DNA from: Gonatopus flavifemur
Lineage: Eukaryota > Arthropoda > Insecta > Hymenoptera > Dryinidae
NCBI GenBank assembly: GCA_018340375.1
Contig: JAFFJZ010000008.1
Span: 3,286,001-3,350,000, forward strand
Length of the DNA: 64,000 nucleotides
Direction: 5' to 3'
Shown here: piece by piece, positions 24,790 through 36,881 of the stretch
How the letters are laid out: each line of letters opens with the position of its first letter
Numbering within the stretch: position 1 is the stretch's first letter
The notes under the pieces: generated by a model
Seen by the model: only the letters and a program-made list of their open reading frames with translations
Database searches by the model: none
Told to the model about the DNA's origin: nothing
Made by a program: the position numbers and the translations under genes

Positions 24790-25110
24790 ACAGAAAAAAC
24801 CTCTTCAATACCTTGATAACCTTAGCGGAAAAATTTCATCGAAAATCACTTAAATTCTCAGTAATTTTCAGTGAAGAGTTTTTCAAAGCATTTCAGAGGT
24901 GTTCATAGTTTCTCAGAGAGTTTGAGTGATTTTCAGGAAAATTCAGGGCTTTCCAGAGATATTCATAAATGTGCAAACAAAATTTCAGTGGAAAAAGCGT
25001 CCCCGATAAGTGAGAGTGTTCAAGATTTTCCAGAGATTTTAAAAGTCTTTCAAAATTCTTCAGAGTTTGAAAAAACGTTCATAGGTTTTTAGAGGTGTTC
25101 AGATTTTCTA
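24790..25110 (+). repeat. TTCAGAG-rich dispersed repeat, copy 1
   Basis: The first 135 bases align with 59010-59135 in the same orientation, sharing GGTGTTCATAGTTTCTCAGA, ATTTTCAGTGAA/ATTTTCAATGAA and AAATTTC words. The rest continues with loosely repeating TTCAGAG and TTCAGGG words at irregular spacing of 10-25 bases, which looks like an old degenerate tandem repeat. Confidence 0.7.
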
Positions 25111-27772
25111 AAATTTTCTCTCACAAAAATGTCTAAAAGTTGCCATTTGATTTGTAACGATGGTGGAAAATGACTTCTTCTTTTATTGGTTTTAATCATA
25201 CAAAATATATAGCAAACGATAACTAAGGAATATCATTGAATGTAAGAATTAACAGAACAATGAAGTTTCGAATTGAAGTATTGATCTGCAACAAAACACT
25301 CAATTGATTTGGATGAAGTCTCAATATTCCAGAAAATATCCAATTACTTCATTACGATTATTCAATTAAATATTTGATCGAGAAATGAATCACAAACGAA
25401 CTCTTAAAAGTCAGGAAAAACAATGATTCCATTCGCGTATATTTGGAACTGCACAAGAGAAACGGATGAATGAATCACATGAGACTCATTCGGAAATCTT
25501 TCTCATGTAACGGAACCAACAGGGTGATGTCCGTGACGATAATGCAGTTTGTTGAAATGACGTTTCCGACGGGTGTCATGGGATACATAGAATTCAATGC
25601 AAAGCTCATGTTAGGACATTATGGAGAATGGAGTTGAGAAAGTTCCTGTTACAAATGATTGTAATTGAGTATTGAGTAATAGATAAATGACGAAGGATAT
25701 TTCATTCTCGAAATATACGTTTCTTGAAATTGAATTAATTTTTTCAATTTTTTTGATTCAAGGGAATACTAACATGCTCTTGCATTCCGCATTTGGAAAC
25801 TATTGGATATATTCGTACAAATTGAGCCCATACACTGTCCACGGTTGCTCACCTGACGACATTGCAACAAGGTGAGTTTGCTACATGGGCACCCACTTCT
25901 AATCCGCTCTTCGCGTACACACAAGATAACTAATTGATGGATTATGTTTCTTTCATACATCAAATCAACCCTAAAACATGTTCACATGTGAATTTTGGGT
26001 TACAATTTACTACTAAAATGTGAAAAGCATGCGGTTTTTGATTTATCGTGTTTGAGAAAATAAACGAAAATGTATCCATCGATTTCTCGAAAAAAGCTAC
26101 AGTTAGGATTTCATTTACGAATTCTGGATCTGTAAGTTACCGCAAATCGAATCTTGCATCCCGTTTGGGGACCGATTTTTGTCATACCTATCGCTCCTCC
26201 TATCGCACCTTATCTCAAATAAGCGAGGAAGTTGGATACGTTCAAATGCAATTCTTCGTCAACTCAATTGAGTACAAAGTTCATTCAAGTACGCGTAGTT
26301 GAGTCAACTACAAATCTAATTGAGTTGATCATTGAGTATTGCATTTGAACGGATCCAACTGTCGTGCATAGTTGACACCACTATTTTTTTTCTCAGTGTA
26401 CCCGGCTAATGTTTCTTATTTACCTCTTAATCGCTATGAAAATTGATTAATCGGATGAATTATCTCGTATACGGTCCTCATTCTCAATTTATATACATAA
26501 CACAAAATAAAAATGAAAACACACTCATGCAGGAGAAAGTTTCATCGAACTTTAATTTTCCAATCTCTAGGTACGTTGATCTTTTCCAGAGTGGGTGTAT
26601 GTCACATTGAAAGTTTGATTCGATTTATGTAAGATGAAGTTTAGAGAGCGTTGAAGTAGGAGAAATATTCTTAAGCTTCATACAGCTTAAGTTGTATTTC
26701 AAGAATCTACCAAATGGCTGTTCCATTGCTTCGTATATTCGAATCTATTGCGCGATGTACGAAAGGAAGAAGACCAACAAATCCCGAACTGTTCGAAGGG
26801 TAGTATATGAACTTCGGCATGAGTTTGATATTTGTCGTTCATGGTCTTCTATATACTCGTTCGTATACATAACTGTTCCATACATACACATGTGTTCGTA
26901 CAAACATATATTGCACATACAATAATATTGACTGTACGAATTTTATACATGATTTTATTGTAAAAAGGCGTCTTAGATACGAGGATTGTTCACAATCAAT
27001 TATTAGTCTTTGAGTTGAGAAACATGCCAACATTTCAATCAAATTCATTATGTAGCATTGTAAACATAATTGAGACTTGAATATTATACTCCCGTATTTC
27101 ACCAAGAGAGACAAAAAGATAAGAAAATCATCTATCCTAACAGTTAAACCACCCATAAGAAGGGCAAACAACCTTTAAGAAAACCCACTGAAAGATTGAA
27201 GAAGAGAGACAAGAGTAATAGTGAATGATTTCCAATTTCGTAACATGATATTTGATTCAATAATTGTGAACGAGAAGTTTCTGGTTTTGCTAATATTGAA
27301 ACATTGCTTTTATTCACTGACATTATGTGATACAAGAAAAGTGACTGTTACTGGGTTTCTCCAATGGCATCTAAGAATTCATCCGCTGGTCTCCCACTAT
27401 AAAAAGAAATTCGTTTTTTTTTGTTGATATCCTTATTAATTTTGTGGTTTTGAATGAATAATTAGAATATTTCTGGATATGCACAAATAATACTACTAGA
27501 ACCACCACTTCCACTACCACTTGAAATCAATAGAGCCCAGTTTAAGTTTGGAAGAAGACTCGCTACTGTGTTAATAGTGCATTTATGTAATCTGATTTTT
27601 TCAAGTTACAATCAAACCCTAGGGCTCGGGACACTTGTTTAATCTACTCGAGTCCCATGTCAGATTCTAACTCCTCTTCAATCAAATTCAATGACCTTTC
27701 GAATACATATCTTGAAAAGTATCTTCACACTGTTTTTCTCATTGGAGAGGTGTTGATCCCAGAATTTCTGAC
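25111..27772. other. No gene seen; one hairpin
   Basis: No exon is supported. The hairpin at 26230-26360 is listed separately. Frames on both strands at 26690-27430 lack motifs. Confidence 0.5.
26230..26360. mobile_element. MITE-like hairpin, ends AGTTGGAT
   Basis: AGTTGGATACGTTCAAATGC at the left pairs with GCATTTGAACGGATCCAACT at the right with one mismatch. The interior has TCAACTCAATTGAG opposite AATTGAGTTGA. It is about 131 bases with no protein. Confidence 0.75.
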
Positions 27773-27915
27773 TTGAATCAAATAGATAATGCAAACATTA
27801 TGAGCAACATAAAAGTATATACAGACAGAGACTCATTGGATCCTGTTGTAAAGAGTGAAGGTAAAGAATTGGCGGAAACTATGGAGAATCATGATTTCAT
27901 TCTAGTTGACGGTAG
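27773..27915 (+). pseudogene. LINE endonuclease fragment, decayed
   Basis: The frame contains SLDPVVKSEGKELAETMENH followed by DFILVDGR. This fits the stretch of non-LTR retrotransposon apurinic-like endonucleases that reads roughly 'K.GK.L...M...G..LLNGR', just before the conserved T-F and S-x-I-D motifs. After the GR the match is lost; the frame runs on to 28117 through an A/T-rich hairpin that does not look like endonuclease. It lies about 800 bases upstream of a reverse-transcriptase relic on the same strand, so both probably come from one element. The match is by eye and short. Confidence 0.55.
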
Positions 27916-27954
27916 ACAGTGGTGGGCTAAGAATTCCTATATCTTTCTCCAACA

Positions 27955-28011
27955 TACGCGAAATAAAGGACGAAAAGCGGGAAATCTTCCGCTTTTTTTC
28001 TCTTTTTCGCG
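27955..28011. repeat. Small hairpin in the LINE relic
   Basis: ACGCGAAATAAAGGACGAAA followed by AGCGG pairs imperfectly with CCGCTTTTTTTCTCTTTTTC followed by GCGT, leaving a loop of about 5 bases. Confidence 0.6.
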
Positions 28012-28260
28012 TGAGTTGAAGGACAGAGACTTTCTTAGTCCGTCACTGATGGTAGAACACCTGAAGATTTCCCACATCACACTCCCTGAATTGGAAAGAG
28101 TAGGATTTCCACTCGAATGAAAAGATAGGTTGCCTTCTGGCTGCCTAAATTCTCACTCCAACAGAGTAGAAATTCACTCTTTATCTTGGGCATAAGTTTC
28201 ATACTGTCCTAACTGAAAATTGGATTTTATATTTAAATTATTTTTTCAATAAAATTATGA

Positions 28261-28376
28261 CCCACATAGCACAAATGTCCCAGCAATATTTTCAGAATAA
28301 TCTGCAACATTCTGGAAACATTGTAATATTGTCAGAATATCCTGGAGATATTACTGAGACATCTATGTTATGTGGG
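28261..28376. mobile_element. CCCACATAGCAC-family MITE, complete copy
   Basis: The 116-base element begins CCCACATAGCACAAATGTCC and ends GACATCTATGTTATGTGGG. The next words, CAGCAATATT and AATATTGTCAGAATATCC, continue the inverted arms. It lies between the endonuclease and reverse-transcriptase relics and is probably inserted in the old LINE. No clear target duplication was seen. Confidence 0.8.
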
Positions 28377-28447
28377 AAATAGTCCTTGATGCCTAGTCTC
28401 AAGTACATGTAAGAATGGTGTACAAAAAATCCTCTAGTTATCGACCT

Positions 28448-28700
28448 ACCCACACAGGACAGTTGCCGAAGAATTGCGTCGCATCTACGTAGAATTGAGG
28501 GAGAAGAAAGGGAGCGGTGGATATTAAGTGGTACGATGGAGGAGCAACGTAGAGGCGACGGAGAAATGTCCGGGCCGTTTTTTTGGGCGGACATCTCTCC
28601 GTTGCCTCTAAGCTGCTTCTCCGTCGTACCACGCTGTATCCACCGATCCCTTTTTTCTCCCTGAATCCCGAGGAGTTGCAACGTAGGTCTCCTTGTGGGT
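28448..28700. mobile_element. GC-rich 253-base hairpin inserted in the LINE
   Basis: The left arm starts ACCCACACAGGA and the right arm ends TCCTTGTGGGT. Toward the centre the arms share GGGAGAA-AAAGGGA-CGGTGGATA, GTGGTACGA-GGAG and GAGGC-ACGGAGA-ATGTCCG with inverse partners, around a short G/T-rich loop. It is much GC-richer than the neighbourhood and stops about 20 bases before the reverse-transcriptase relic resumes. The overlapping frames on both strands are by-products of the symmetry. Confidence 0.85.
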
Positions 28701-28718
28701 CTTTTGTGGGTATTGCAC

Positions 28719-29805
28719 AAATGAACGCGACAGTCAAGATTTTCACAAAAATATTGTACACATGTCTGGCAAAATAGATTGAGGATCTCGGCTCACTACC
28801 AAAATGGCAGTCTAGATTCAGACGTTCAAGAAATCACATGGATAATCTCTTCACTCTGAGTTCTACTGTACAAATCCATCTTGCCAGCAAAATAGCCAAA
28901 GGCTTTCACCCTATTTGCTGATTTCGAGCGCGCATTTGATTCAATGGGGCATACATTGCTTTGGAGAAAATTCTACAACATTGGAGTGGGCACAAAATTT
29001 ATCAAAAGTCTCATGAGCTTGTATTCAAAAGCTTCTTTCTTCGTCGGAGCACAATCTCGTTTCACCTGATCCTTTGATCTTACTGAAGGAATCCTCCAAG
29101 GGAAAATCTTGAGTTCCATTTTGTTCGCCCTATTTATCGCCGATCTTCAGGAATTTATGTACCAAAGAGACACGAAGGAAGTTTTAATTGATCATTGAAT
29201 GAATTATTAGTGTCAGCCAATGAGATGATCTTGTAATGCTTGCAGATAGTCTGGTGAACATGCGAAAACTACTCTGTATATTAAAAGATTATTGGACTAC
29301 ATTTTGACTTGCGGTCAATGTAAATAAGACTAAGATTGTGATCTTTCGGAAAGGAGGGCACGCATCCTCTAGGAAATATCTTTCATTCCGTTACGGGGAT
29401 TCAGTTATTGAAGTACCAGTATACATATCTTGAGGTAATCTTTTCGAACTCTTCGATCTTTGCGAGAGCAAGTCTTGAATAAAGCTGACCTTCCTTCGGA
29501 TCCCACACTTTCCATGATACGTTCTATAAAAATGGATTCATGGCATTCTTACCTGCTTTTCGAAAGTTCGGTGAGAAGTGTACTTATGTATGGCTCTCAA
29601 GTTTGGAGCTCAAGGTATTTGGATCAATTTGAGAAAATACAAAATTGTTTCTTTCAGAAAATCTCGAACCTGTCTAAAAACCCTCCTAATTACGTACAGT
29701 GGGTTGCCAAATTATGAGGCCATATTTGAGATTACTGAGATTACTTCAAAGTTAAATATCTCAGTGAAAAATTATCGTAAAGAAACAATTAAACATGCAA
29801 TTTGA
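28719..29805 (+). pseudogene. Non-LTR retrotransposon reverse transcriptase, dead
   Basis: Reading through several frameshifts and stops, the reverse-transcriptase blocks appear in the expected order. They are LPKWQSRFRR with MDNLFTLSS (finger region, from about 28798), ADFERAFDS (first catalytic block, about 28918), GILQGKILSSILFALFIADL (GxxQG block, about 29089), a ruined YADD box, VNVNKTKIVIF (about 29318), and then LMYGSQVWSSRYLDQFEKIQ (about 29583), typical of the C-terminal part of insect LINE open reading frames. The first catalytic Asp block survives, but the YADD positions read SANE (about 29214). There are stops or frameshifts near 28776, 28905, 29068, 29190, 29249 and 29430. It belongs to a LINE-type family common in insects; the clade was not determined. 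Confidence 0.9.
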
Positions 29806-29922
29806 AGGGTAAAGTCTATCCTCTGAGCACCATTTGACCTCTCCTGTCTATCCAACAACTTTCATCGGATTGAGTATGAGCATTTTTGCCGATATTCTCT
29901 TAGTTTTTCAAACAGATACAAC

Positions 29923-30192
29923 TCGCAGGAAAAGTAGGACATGGGAACACGAAAATCGACATTTTGTAAACAATTTTCTCAGATTCAAAACGCTTTTCTT
30001 TATCTTCACGGTAGAGTCACTTTCAGCGGAGTTATGGAAATTTTCTGTCCTCTTAACCGTCTGAAAATTGACATAACATGACATAACTCCGCCAAAAATG
30101 ACTACCGGGAAAATAAAAGAAGCGTTTTGAAGCTGAGAAAATTCTCTACAAAATGCCCATTCTCGCGTTCCAATGTCCTAATTTCCCTGCGA
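29923..30192. mobile_element. 270-base foldback hairpin, ends TCGCAGG
   Basis: Inverted arms of about 90 bases share TCGCAGG, AGGACAT-GGAAC-CGA, CATTTTGTA, TTTTCTCAG-TTCAAAACGCTT and CGGTAG. The centre holds CGGAGTTATG opposite CATAACTCCG, extending the palindrome. There is no protein. It lies just after the 3' part of the LINE relic. Confidence 0.85.
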
Positions 30193-32872
30193 CAAAGAAT
30201 TCAAGCATCTTTGTAAAAGAGGTTTTCATTCAATAATTCTTCCAGATGTTCAAGTGTTTGAGATTTCGAATACCAAAAGTGAAGATGACTGTTCATCGGG
30301 GACTTCGAAACGATTAGAATAATAGCTATGCTGTTACATAACTTAGAATTCATTCCTCCAGATTTTGTTTGCACTATTTCGTTTTGAATATAAAGTAGAA
30401 ATTACAAAGCCTTCGCGATAACAACATCAAATTTTCAAACGGAATAATAATGATTATAACTCATTAATTCAGATCCACTTTTGTACAAATACGTCTGATA
30501 TTATCCTATTTTATTCTCAAATGAAATGCAAAAATTACACTAGGACTTCATAAAATCGTGCAGGATTTTGGTTGTCAGCTTTTCAGCCCCCAAGAGACAT
30601 CGTTTTCATTCAATTTGAAAATCTACCAGCTCACTGTGCGGCTTCTATGCGTTCACATTTCATTCATAGAAGAAGGATCTGCATGTTCTATCTGCGCATC
30701 AAAATGATTTCATTATCTCCCTTTACTTTCGTTTCATTCCAACTTGGAACAGGCACGGCCAAATAGACTTGAAAGTCAGTTTAATCAGATTTGCGTGTTC
30801 ATGGAACCAGCAAAGGAGAAGGGTTTTGTCGAATTTCATTGTTCTTTCCAGGTAGCAAAGAATCCATCAAGAATTTTTCAAGAACTTTATTTGAACTTTC
30901 AAACTCTTGGAGAGTTCTTCAAGAATACATCGATGAACTCTGTGCTATTTGAGTTGGATAATTTTCGATAACTTGTGTAAAATTGCACTAATCTGCATAA
31001 TTTTCCCTAAAAAATTATGGCATTGACCAGGTTTTACAATCCACTGTTCATTGCATGAATGAAATAATGTGTTTGTGAAGATAAAAATTCGTGTAGATAC
31101 TATATAATGGTATTAGAGACTATTTTTGATTCCAGGACTATGCTTCAACTGTATTTCATATACCTCCCAGTACATTACAGGTTCAAGTAGATTTTCGAAA
31201 AATACAGTATTAAAAGATTGATACCTAATTTTAGGAAGTATTTCAATTTGAATTCCCGACACAATTTTTAAAACCTTAGAAAAAACGGTATTCAATACTA
31301 CCATTACTCATTATTAGTACTTTTTCCCTTCTATTTATCACTGTTTAGTACTTTTTAGTACTATAAACGTGTTTTGTGAAATAAGCAGTTTCTCAGAACA
31401 GAAAAAAGGGCAAATAATTCCTAATCGACCAGAATGGAATTATCCTCATTCTAATAAGTATCTCGAAATATTCAAACCAGCTAAAAGTGAACGCTGAAGA
31501 GAGGAATACTTGTACTTTATCATATATTATTCTTGGAATATATTGATTATTCCCCAGTATAAGTAAGGGTTTGAAATTTCATACACCAATATGTGCTACT
31601 TAGAAGGGAAGAACATTTCACGTATAAAGTTGCGTTGACTTCAGTTGGGAACTAGTATCTGCTTTTCTTCTATCTTTTGTGTGTTGTTTTTTTGCTATCT
31701 TCACTACAGAAACGTGCGTTCAGTTCATGTATCAGGCATGACTTTTTCAATTTCCATTTCGTAGATTGCACTGGAGACCCATCTGAGGTGAGGTTAGAGC
31801 AATGTTTCAATACTACCTTTCTTCTTCTCATTTTTTCTACCTCTTCCTCAAAATGAAACCCAAAAAGAGTGCATAATATCTCTTGTTCACCTGTACTTGA
31901 GTATTTTATCACATCATACATGATTTAGTGAGTGCAGAAACTAAGGCTGAAAGATGATCTGTTTTTACAATTCTACAGGCGTCTATTTCATTGAATTTTG
32001 GTGCCTTGAATCGCTTCAAGTAGAAGCTCAATGTGGATTTCATATAAGATTCAAAATTTTCAACATGTTTTCTTGACTCATTTTAGAATTCGAAGACCTA
32101 ATTACGATTTTTCATGAAACATCATTATTGCGATTCAAAAATCATGTATTAATTCCACTAATTTCTGTCACAGAGACTAACAGATTAAATTACAAGTTTG
32201 TGTTCCATGCTGTAAATTATTCTTCGTGGTTTGTAGTTCCACATCACTAGTGATCATAAAAACTTCAACGTCACAACCACCGAGGCTCTCAATTATTATC
32301 AAGCTCCATGGCATACAGACGCAATAATTAAGTACACCTTGATATACACCTTGCGGTTCAATAGAGCTTAAAATGTACCCAAATGAATTGTGGTGAGATG
32401 TAATCATGTTTACTGATATATCTGTAACTTTACTTCCCTGTATAAAATTTGATGGTCTACTATTTGCTCCGTGCGATTGATCAATGATGTAGAATTCGTT
32501 TTACATGGAAATCACGCTCATTCGAAATAATGTGAATATAATCAAACAACGGGATTAAGAGGTAAAACTTGTTTAGTAGCTTGGAAATCATACAAAACTC
32601 ACGAATTTTGAACCAATTGTTGTGTTGGGTGCAAATATCGATGTTGTGATATGTAATTTTTGTCAACTTTTATATTTTTGTATGAAAAATATCAATGTTT
32701 TCAAACATCGCCCACCCTCATTTCAAAACTCGTTTGAAAGGAATGGAGTATATTACTTAATTATCAATACACGGAGAAAACGGGTCAATAGTGACCGTGA
32801 CCATTGTCCTACACAATGGTTCTCATTGATTGGCAAAGTGGCAAGTCAGGTGAACATTTAATAACAGTTGAT
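30193..32872. other. No gene seen; one short hairpin
   Basis: No exon is supported. A 103-base hairpin at 30849-30951 is listed separately. At 32768 the word TACACGGAGAAAAC resembles the CACGG ends of the other MITEs, but no partner end was found. Confidence 0.5.
30849..30951. mobile_element. Short MITE-like hairpin, TAGCA ends
   Basis: CAGGTAGCAAAGAATCCATC pairs imperfectly with GATGAACTCTGTGCTATTTG. The interior has TCAAGAATTTTTCAAGAAC opposite GTTCTTCAAGAA. It is about 103 bases long. Confidence 0.6.
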
Positions 32873-33190
32873 TGTTAGAAGGCGGATGTTATCTGGGGTT
32901 TTAAGGTTTGAAGTTTTTAAAGTTGGTGGATTTCATGCAAAATCACAATTTTCCTTGTCTGGTGTATCCAGTAAATGCGATAATCGATTCCTTATGCATA
33001 CATTTCGGAGAATATTTGTCAGGAGAATACATGATCAAAGTTTGATGTTGTTATGCGGATGTCATCTGAGGATTATTAAGAATTTAAGTCTGTAAAATTG
33101 ATCAATTTCAAGAGAAATCAAAGTTTCCCTTGGTTATTACACCCAGGAATGATTAGTTCTTTATGCATATTTTCAGAAAAATCTGACCCC
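32873..33190 (+). repeat. Diverged tandem duplication
   Basis: Two adjacent direct copies (about 32873-33030 and 33052-33190) share GCGGATGT-ATCTG-GG, CAAAGTTTCCC/CACAATTTTCC-TTG, a -GAT-ATT-CTTATGCATA run and a TTTTCAGA-AA/TTTCGGAGAATA run. Divergence is high, so the duplication is old. It directly precedes a TACTGGC repeat block. Confidence 0.55.
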
Positions 33191-33316
33191 AAACCAGTAT
33201 TCCTATCCTTTTCTGCTAATTTTTTAGGCTTACATGAGGAGGCATGGCGGAATTCTTTTATAGTTTCGTTTATTTTGATAAGGAAATTCATCAGCGATCA
33301 TGTTCCGACCTGAATT

Positions 33317-33781
33317 TTCAACTGGCAAAGTACTGCACTAGTACAGGTCAAGATTGGAAAAGTACTGGCATTCATCTTGTATGATGACGCTTTCATGTAC
33401 TGGATATTTAACTCTTTCAGCAAGGATCGTCTGAAAGTGTCTACATGTGCCTTGGGATTGTGTGCGTGGTTGTGTGTACACGTACATTACAGATCAAGAT
33501 TCACATCTTGAGTGACATTTGCAGGCAACTTCAGCGTGCTTGCTGAAAGAGGTAACATTAGTCTGGTGTTATTCGTCATTGGTGCAGTGCCTGTAATGGC
33601 TCTGAGTCTGGCTGATATCAAGCTTCCAGTGTTGGTTTATCAGTACAGGTATTGTACTATATGTTTCTATGTATCCATTACCAAACCCGGAGCTGCTAGC
33701 CAAGTGTTAGGGACTCAATACTGGCACTGTACTGCGCCTGTTGTTAATATTGGCCGAATTGGAATTTTTCTAATTGGGGAG
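33317..33781. mobile_element. TACTGGC element, diverged copy 2
   Basis: The left part (CAACTGGCAAAGTACTGCAC, AAGTACTGGCATTCATCTTG, TGATGACGCTTTC) and right part (GACTCAATACTGGCACTGTA, GCGCCTGTTGTTAATATTGG, TTTCTAATTGGGG) match the copy at 12614-13013. The middle (about 33430-33600) is different sequence and may be another insertion. The left CCCAATCAGAA end is lost. An open frame across the element has no recognised domain. Confidence 0.7.
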
Positions 33782-33899
33782 TCATATTTAGATGAAGTTT
33801 TCAGAGCAGGATCTTCCGGAAATTGATCACGCTGCGTGAATGTTTGCTTGATTAGGATCTCTCAGAAAATATACATGCTCATGTGGAAATAGCCAGAGT

Positions 33900-34404
33900 T
33901 GACAAAAGGCGCGGTACTGGCGAAGCTGTATTTGCCAGACTTCGGCAGAAACAACTGTGCCCATTCAAAATCATTACTGTTCTCCAACTGGTCCCAAATG
34001 TTCGCCGGATTTCAGACGGTATTTGCTTACGTGGTCAGACGGTCTTAAGCCAGTATCGAATTGATACTGTTCGGAGAATACCCACACCGTACAGAAACGG
34101 AACTGCGTCAGTACCGAAATGCGAAAGAAAGACCATACGACACCAATATCGATTTCTACATAGGATGTCATAATTTCTCATCTAGCTCTGGCAAAACAAC
34201 TAATCCTGTGGCAATGCCAGAGTTTCATCAGAGCAGGCTCACATCAAATATCGGTACCGCCGTGGTGGCAAATGTTATATGTATAAAATGGTGTTGCCAT
34301 TTCAACTCCTTCGCCAGTACTGGCAATCTAACTGGCCCTATAATGGGCGCTCTAGATTTGCCAGTACTGGCACCTCCGGTAACAGTAGTAGGCCAGTAGC
34401 AACC
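33900..34404. mobile_element. TACTGGC element, diverged copy 3
   Basis: Words such as GCGGTACTGGCG, CGCCAGTACTGGCAA, TTGCCAGTACTGGCACC and TAACAGTAGTAGGCCAGTAG recur across 500 GC-richer bases. The right part matches 59148-59222. Open frames on both strands reflect low stop-codon density and not a gene. Confidence 0.6.
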
Positions 34405-36881
34405 CGTGTTTCCATTTTCATATGGGTGCCGACTCGTTAGTCACGTCCCTTCGGTGTAACAATAAAGTGTGATATCCCATGAAATCTGACAACGATAATG
34501 AGTTACTTTCACTCCAAATCAATTCCAACAACTAGATATAGTTGTGGATATTTGGATAACTGAAATAGGTACTGGCCTAATAACATTTGAATTTTATTTC
34601 GTTGACTCAAGGTGCTGTGACCAATTCGAAGTCCCCTTTCTCTATAAATAAATATAGCTTTTATTATTGACTCCCTTTAATTCCTGCAACAAACTTCATT
34701 CCATTAGGTGGGATGAGTTTTTTATACCGCGTGGCTGCTAATTTATGCTTCATTTTTATGGTCCACATTCTGAAGCTAGAACATCATAATTACGCGTTTT
34801 GGGGAATGGAAAAATTATTCTAAATCTGAAATCTTTCTGATAAATTGAAAAGAATCCTGATAGTTGACATTCGAAATAATAGATTCATTGATTCAAGGTG
34901 TTATTTAGTAATCACAATAAATTGATTTCATCTGTGTAGATGGTTTTAGATTATTTTGAAGAGGCTTTCCTCTTCATCTTGTTCAGTTATATATCTTCCT
35001 CTCTTCGAATCATACAGATCGTTGAAGTTCAAGAAAAAGGATAGAGAGAAGAACGAAAAACTCAAAGGCATTTATTTTCTCTAGAGAACAATTCGATAAG
35101 ACCATTGCCACGTTTTTAAAGTATCCAACACATCGATGTCGTTGGTTCTGTGATTTCTGGCTTGTAGAGAAGCGGTTTTCCAGCGTAACGGTGGATAACT
35201 CAACAATGAACGGAACGATTGAAGAAACTGCCCTCAAGCTATCGACTTAAGTATATCTTGAAGAACGTACATACGCGTGATTCATATATATACATTCGCC
35301 CGCATATATGTATTTCCTCATCGCAGTCATCCATCGACCGCAGTGACCGCTTTTTTTCAATTCTTCACTTTTGTCCCCACCCTCTTTCGTGTTCACAGCT
35401 CTTATGTATTTCATCCGCAAAGGAAACGATAGTAGAAATCCATCATTATAACAACGGCGAAAATTCAAAAGATGATAAAATACGGAGTTTATCTCGTGTT
35501 CCGGAATCGAGTTATTTTTTTCACGGTTCATCGAAGTGTAACATTTTTCACGATTATTCGAAGGGAGAAGAAACAGTTGTGCGAGGAAAGAATCATTTCA
35601 AATTATTCTAGAGTACTCACTCGAGGGAAATATCATTTTCCGTACTTGTGTAATAGTACGAGAAAGAATTTAACATAAACAACATAAATCTAGTTATAAG
35701 AATCGCACGAATCACGGTGTAGTTTGATTGGATTTTATATGTTTTACGCGGTAGAGGTATTTGATAAACTTCCCGTGATTCTATCTATAACAGTTCTAAG
35801 AAAAGTTATGAAATGAAAGATATAATCGAAATTGTTGGAATACAATGAGCGGAATACTTGGAAATCGAAGAAGAGAAATAACATTGTAGCCTCACAATCC
35901 ATTCAAGATATCAAGTTTAGTTTTGTAGCTCTTGTTGTATTGTTCAATGAATAATAGATCAGGATTGAAATATTGAGGAACAAGGCTGTGGAAGTTCTTT
36001 TTTTCGGGTTTAGTATCTCTATGTGTTGGGTGATGAAAGTTCGTATGAAAAGTCAGATCATCAAATTCAATTCTCAGGCTTTTTTTGAAAATTCCATACC
36101 AATGCATGATGCTTTGATTCACCGGAGATTTGAATTCCTATCAAAGACATCCCATTGACGGTTAACTGCTTCCAGCACGGTACTGGAATTTTCCTGAAGT
36201 TTATTTTCACAGTGTAGTTGAGGGATGTGTAATTCAATTACTGTGCAGTTCAGATTAATGTTGGGAGATAATCACTTCATATTCATTTATGTAATTCGAA
36301 TGTTGTGTAGTTCAATTTGTGCAATATTCAGGGATACCTCATCGATGATCCACCTTCGTTCTCTGCGGAGGCCATGGAGGTATAATCTATGGGTATGTAT
36401 TTTTCTCAAATGGGTTGATTCATTGCCAGCAAAAGGGAAAGAGCCCACTACGTTATGGTAATAAGTTCTGTATCTGTAGACACATTTCACTGTCAGCTAC
36501 TTGTTTTCTTCATCTGCATTTTCCAGAGTTTCCTGATGCAAAACCCGCCAAGCTTCGATCCTATCAATAACAACTTCGACCAGAGTCGAATAAGCTAGAA
36601 AACCTGATATCAGATGAAATTAGAGAATTGAAAAGAGCGAAGGTGTAGGAATTCCGTTTAGGATTTGTTTTTGACAATGACAACTTCAAACATGCATGTC
36701 CTAAAGCCTCATGCTAGTGTAATAATTTCAAAGAATCAATTTTTTTTCATTTACCCAATCGATGATGATAACTATTCAAGAATACAATGAATTTAACACA
36801 TGAACATGAAAACACGTCTTCACTTTCGTATTTTCGGGTTAAGTGATCGAGCCAATGGTTTGTCGGGTTTATTGGTGGCTA
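34405..36881. other. No gene seen
   Basis: No exon is supported. 35220-35680 has several overlapping frames on both strands without motifs; its composition differs a little from flanking DNA and it could hold conserved non-coding sequence. Confidence 0.5.

Noticed and set aside
27490..27540. GGTGG-containing minus-strand stretch as the second Ig exon
   Set aside because: It translates to a serine/glycine run without the cysteine or tryptophan pattern of an Ig domain.
28292..28777. Frames of 107-142 codons around the GC-rich hairpin
   Set aside because: Both strands are open because of inverted symmetry; the frames cross two MITEs.
33512..34399. Long frames across the TACTGGC elements
   Set aside because: The repeated words lack stops in several frames on both strands; no domain was recognised.
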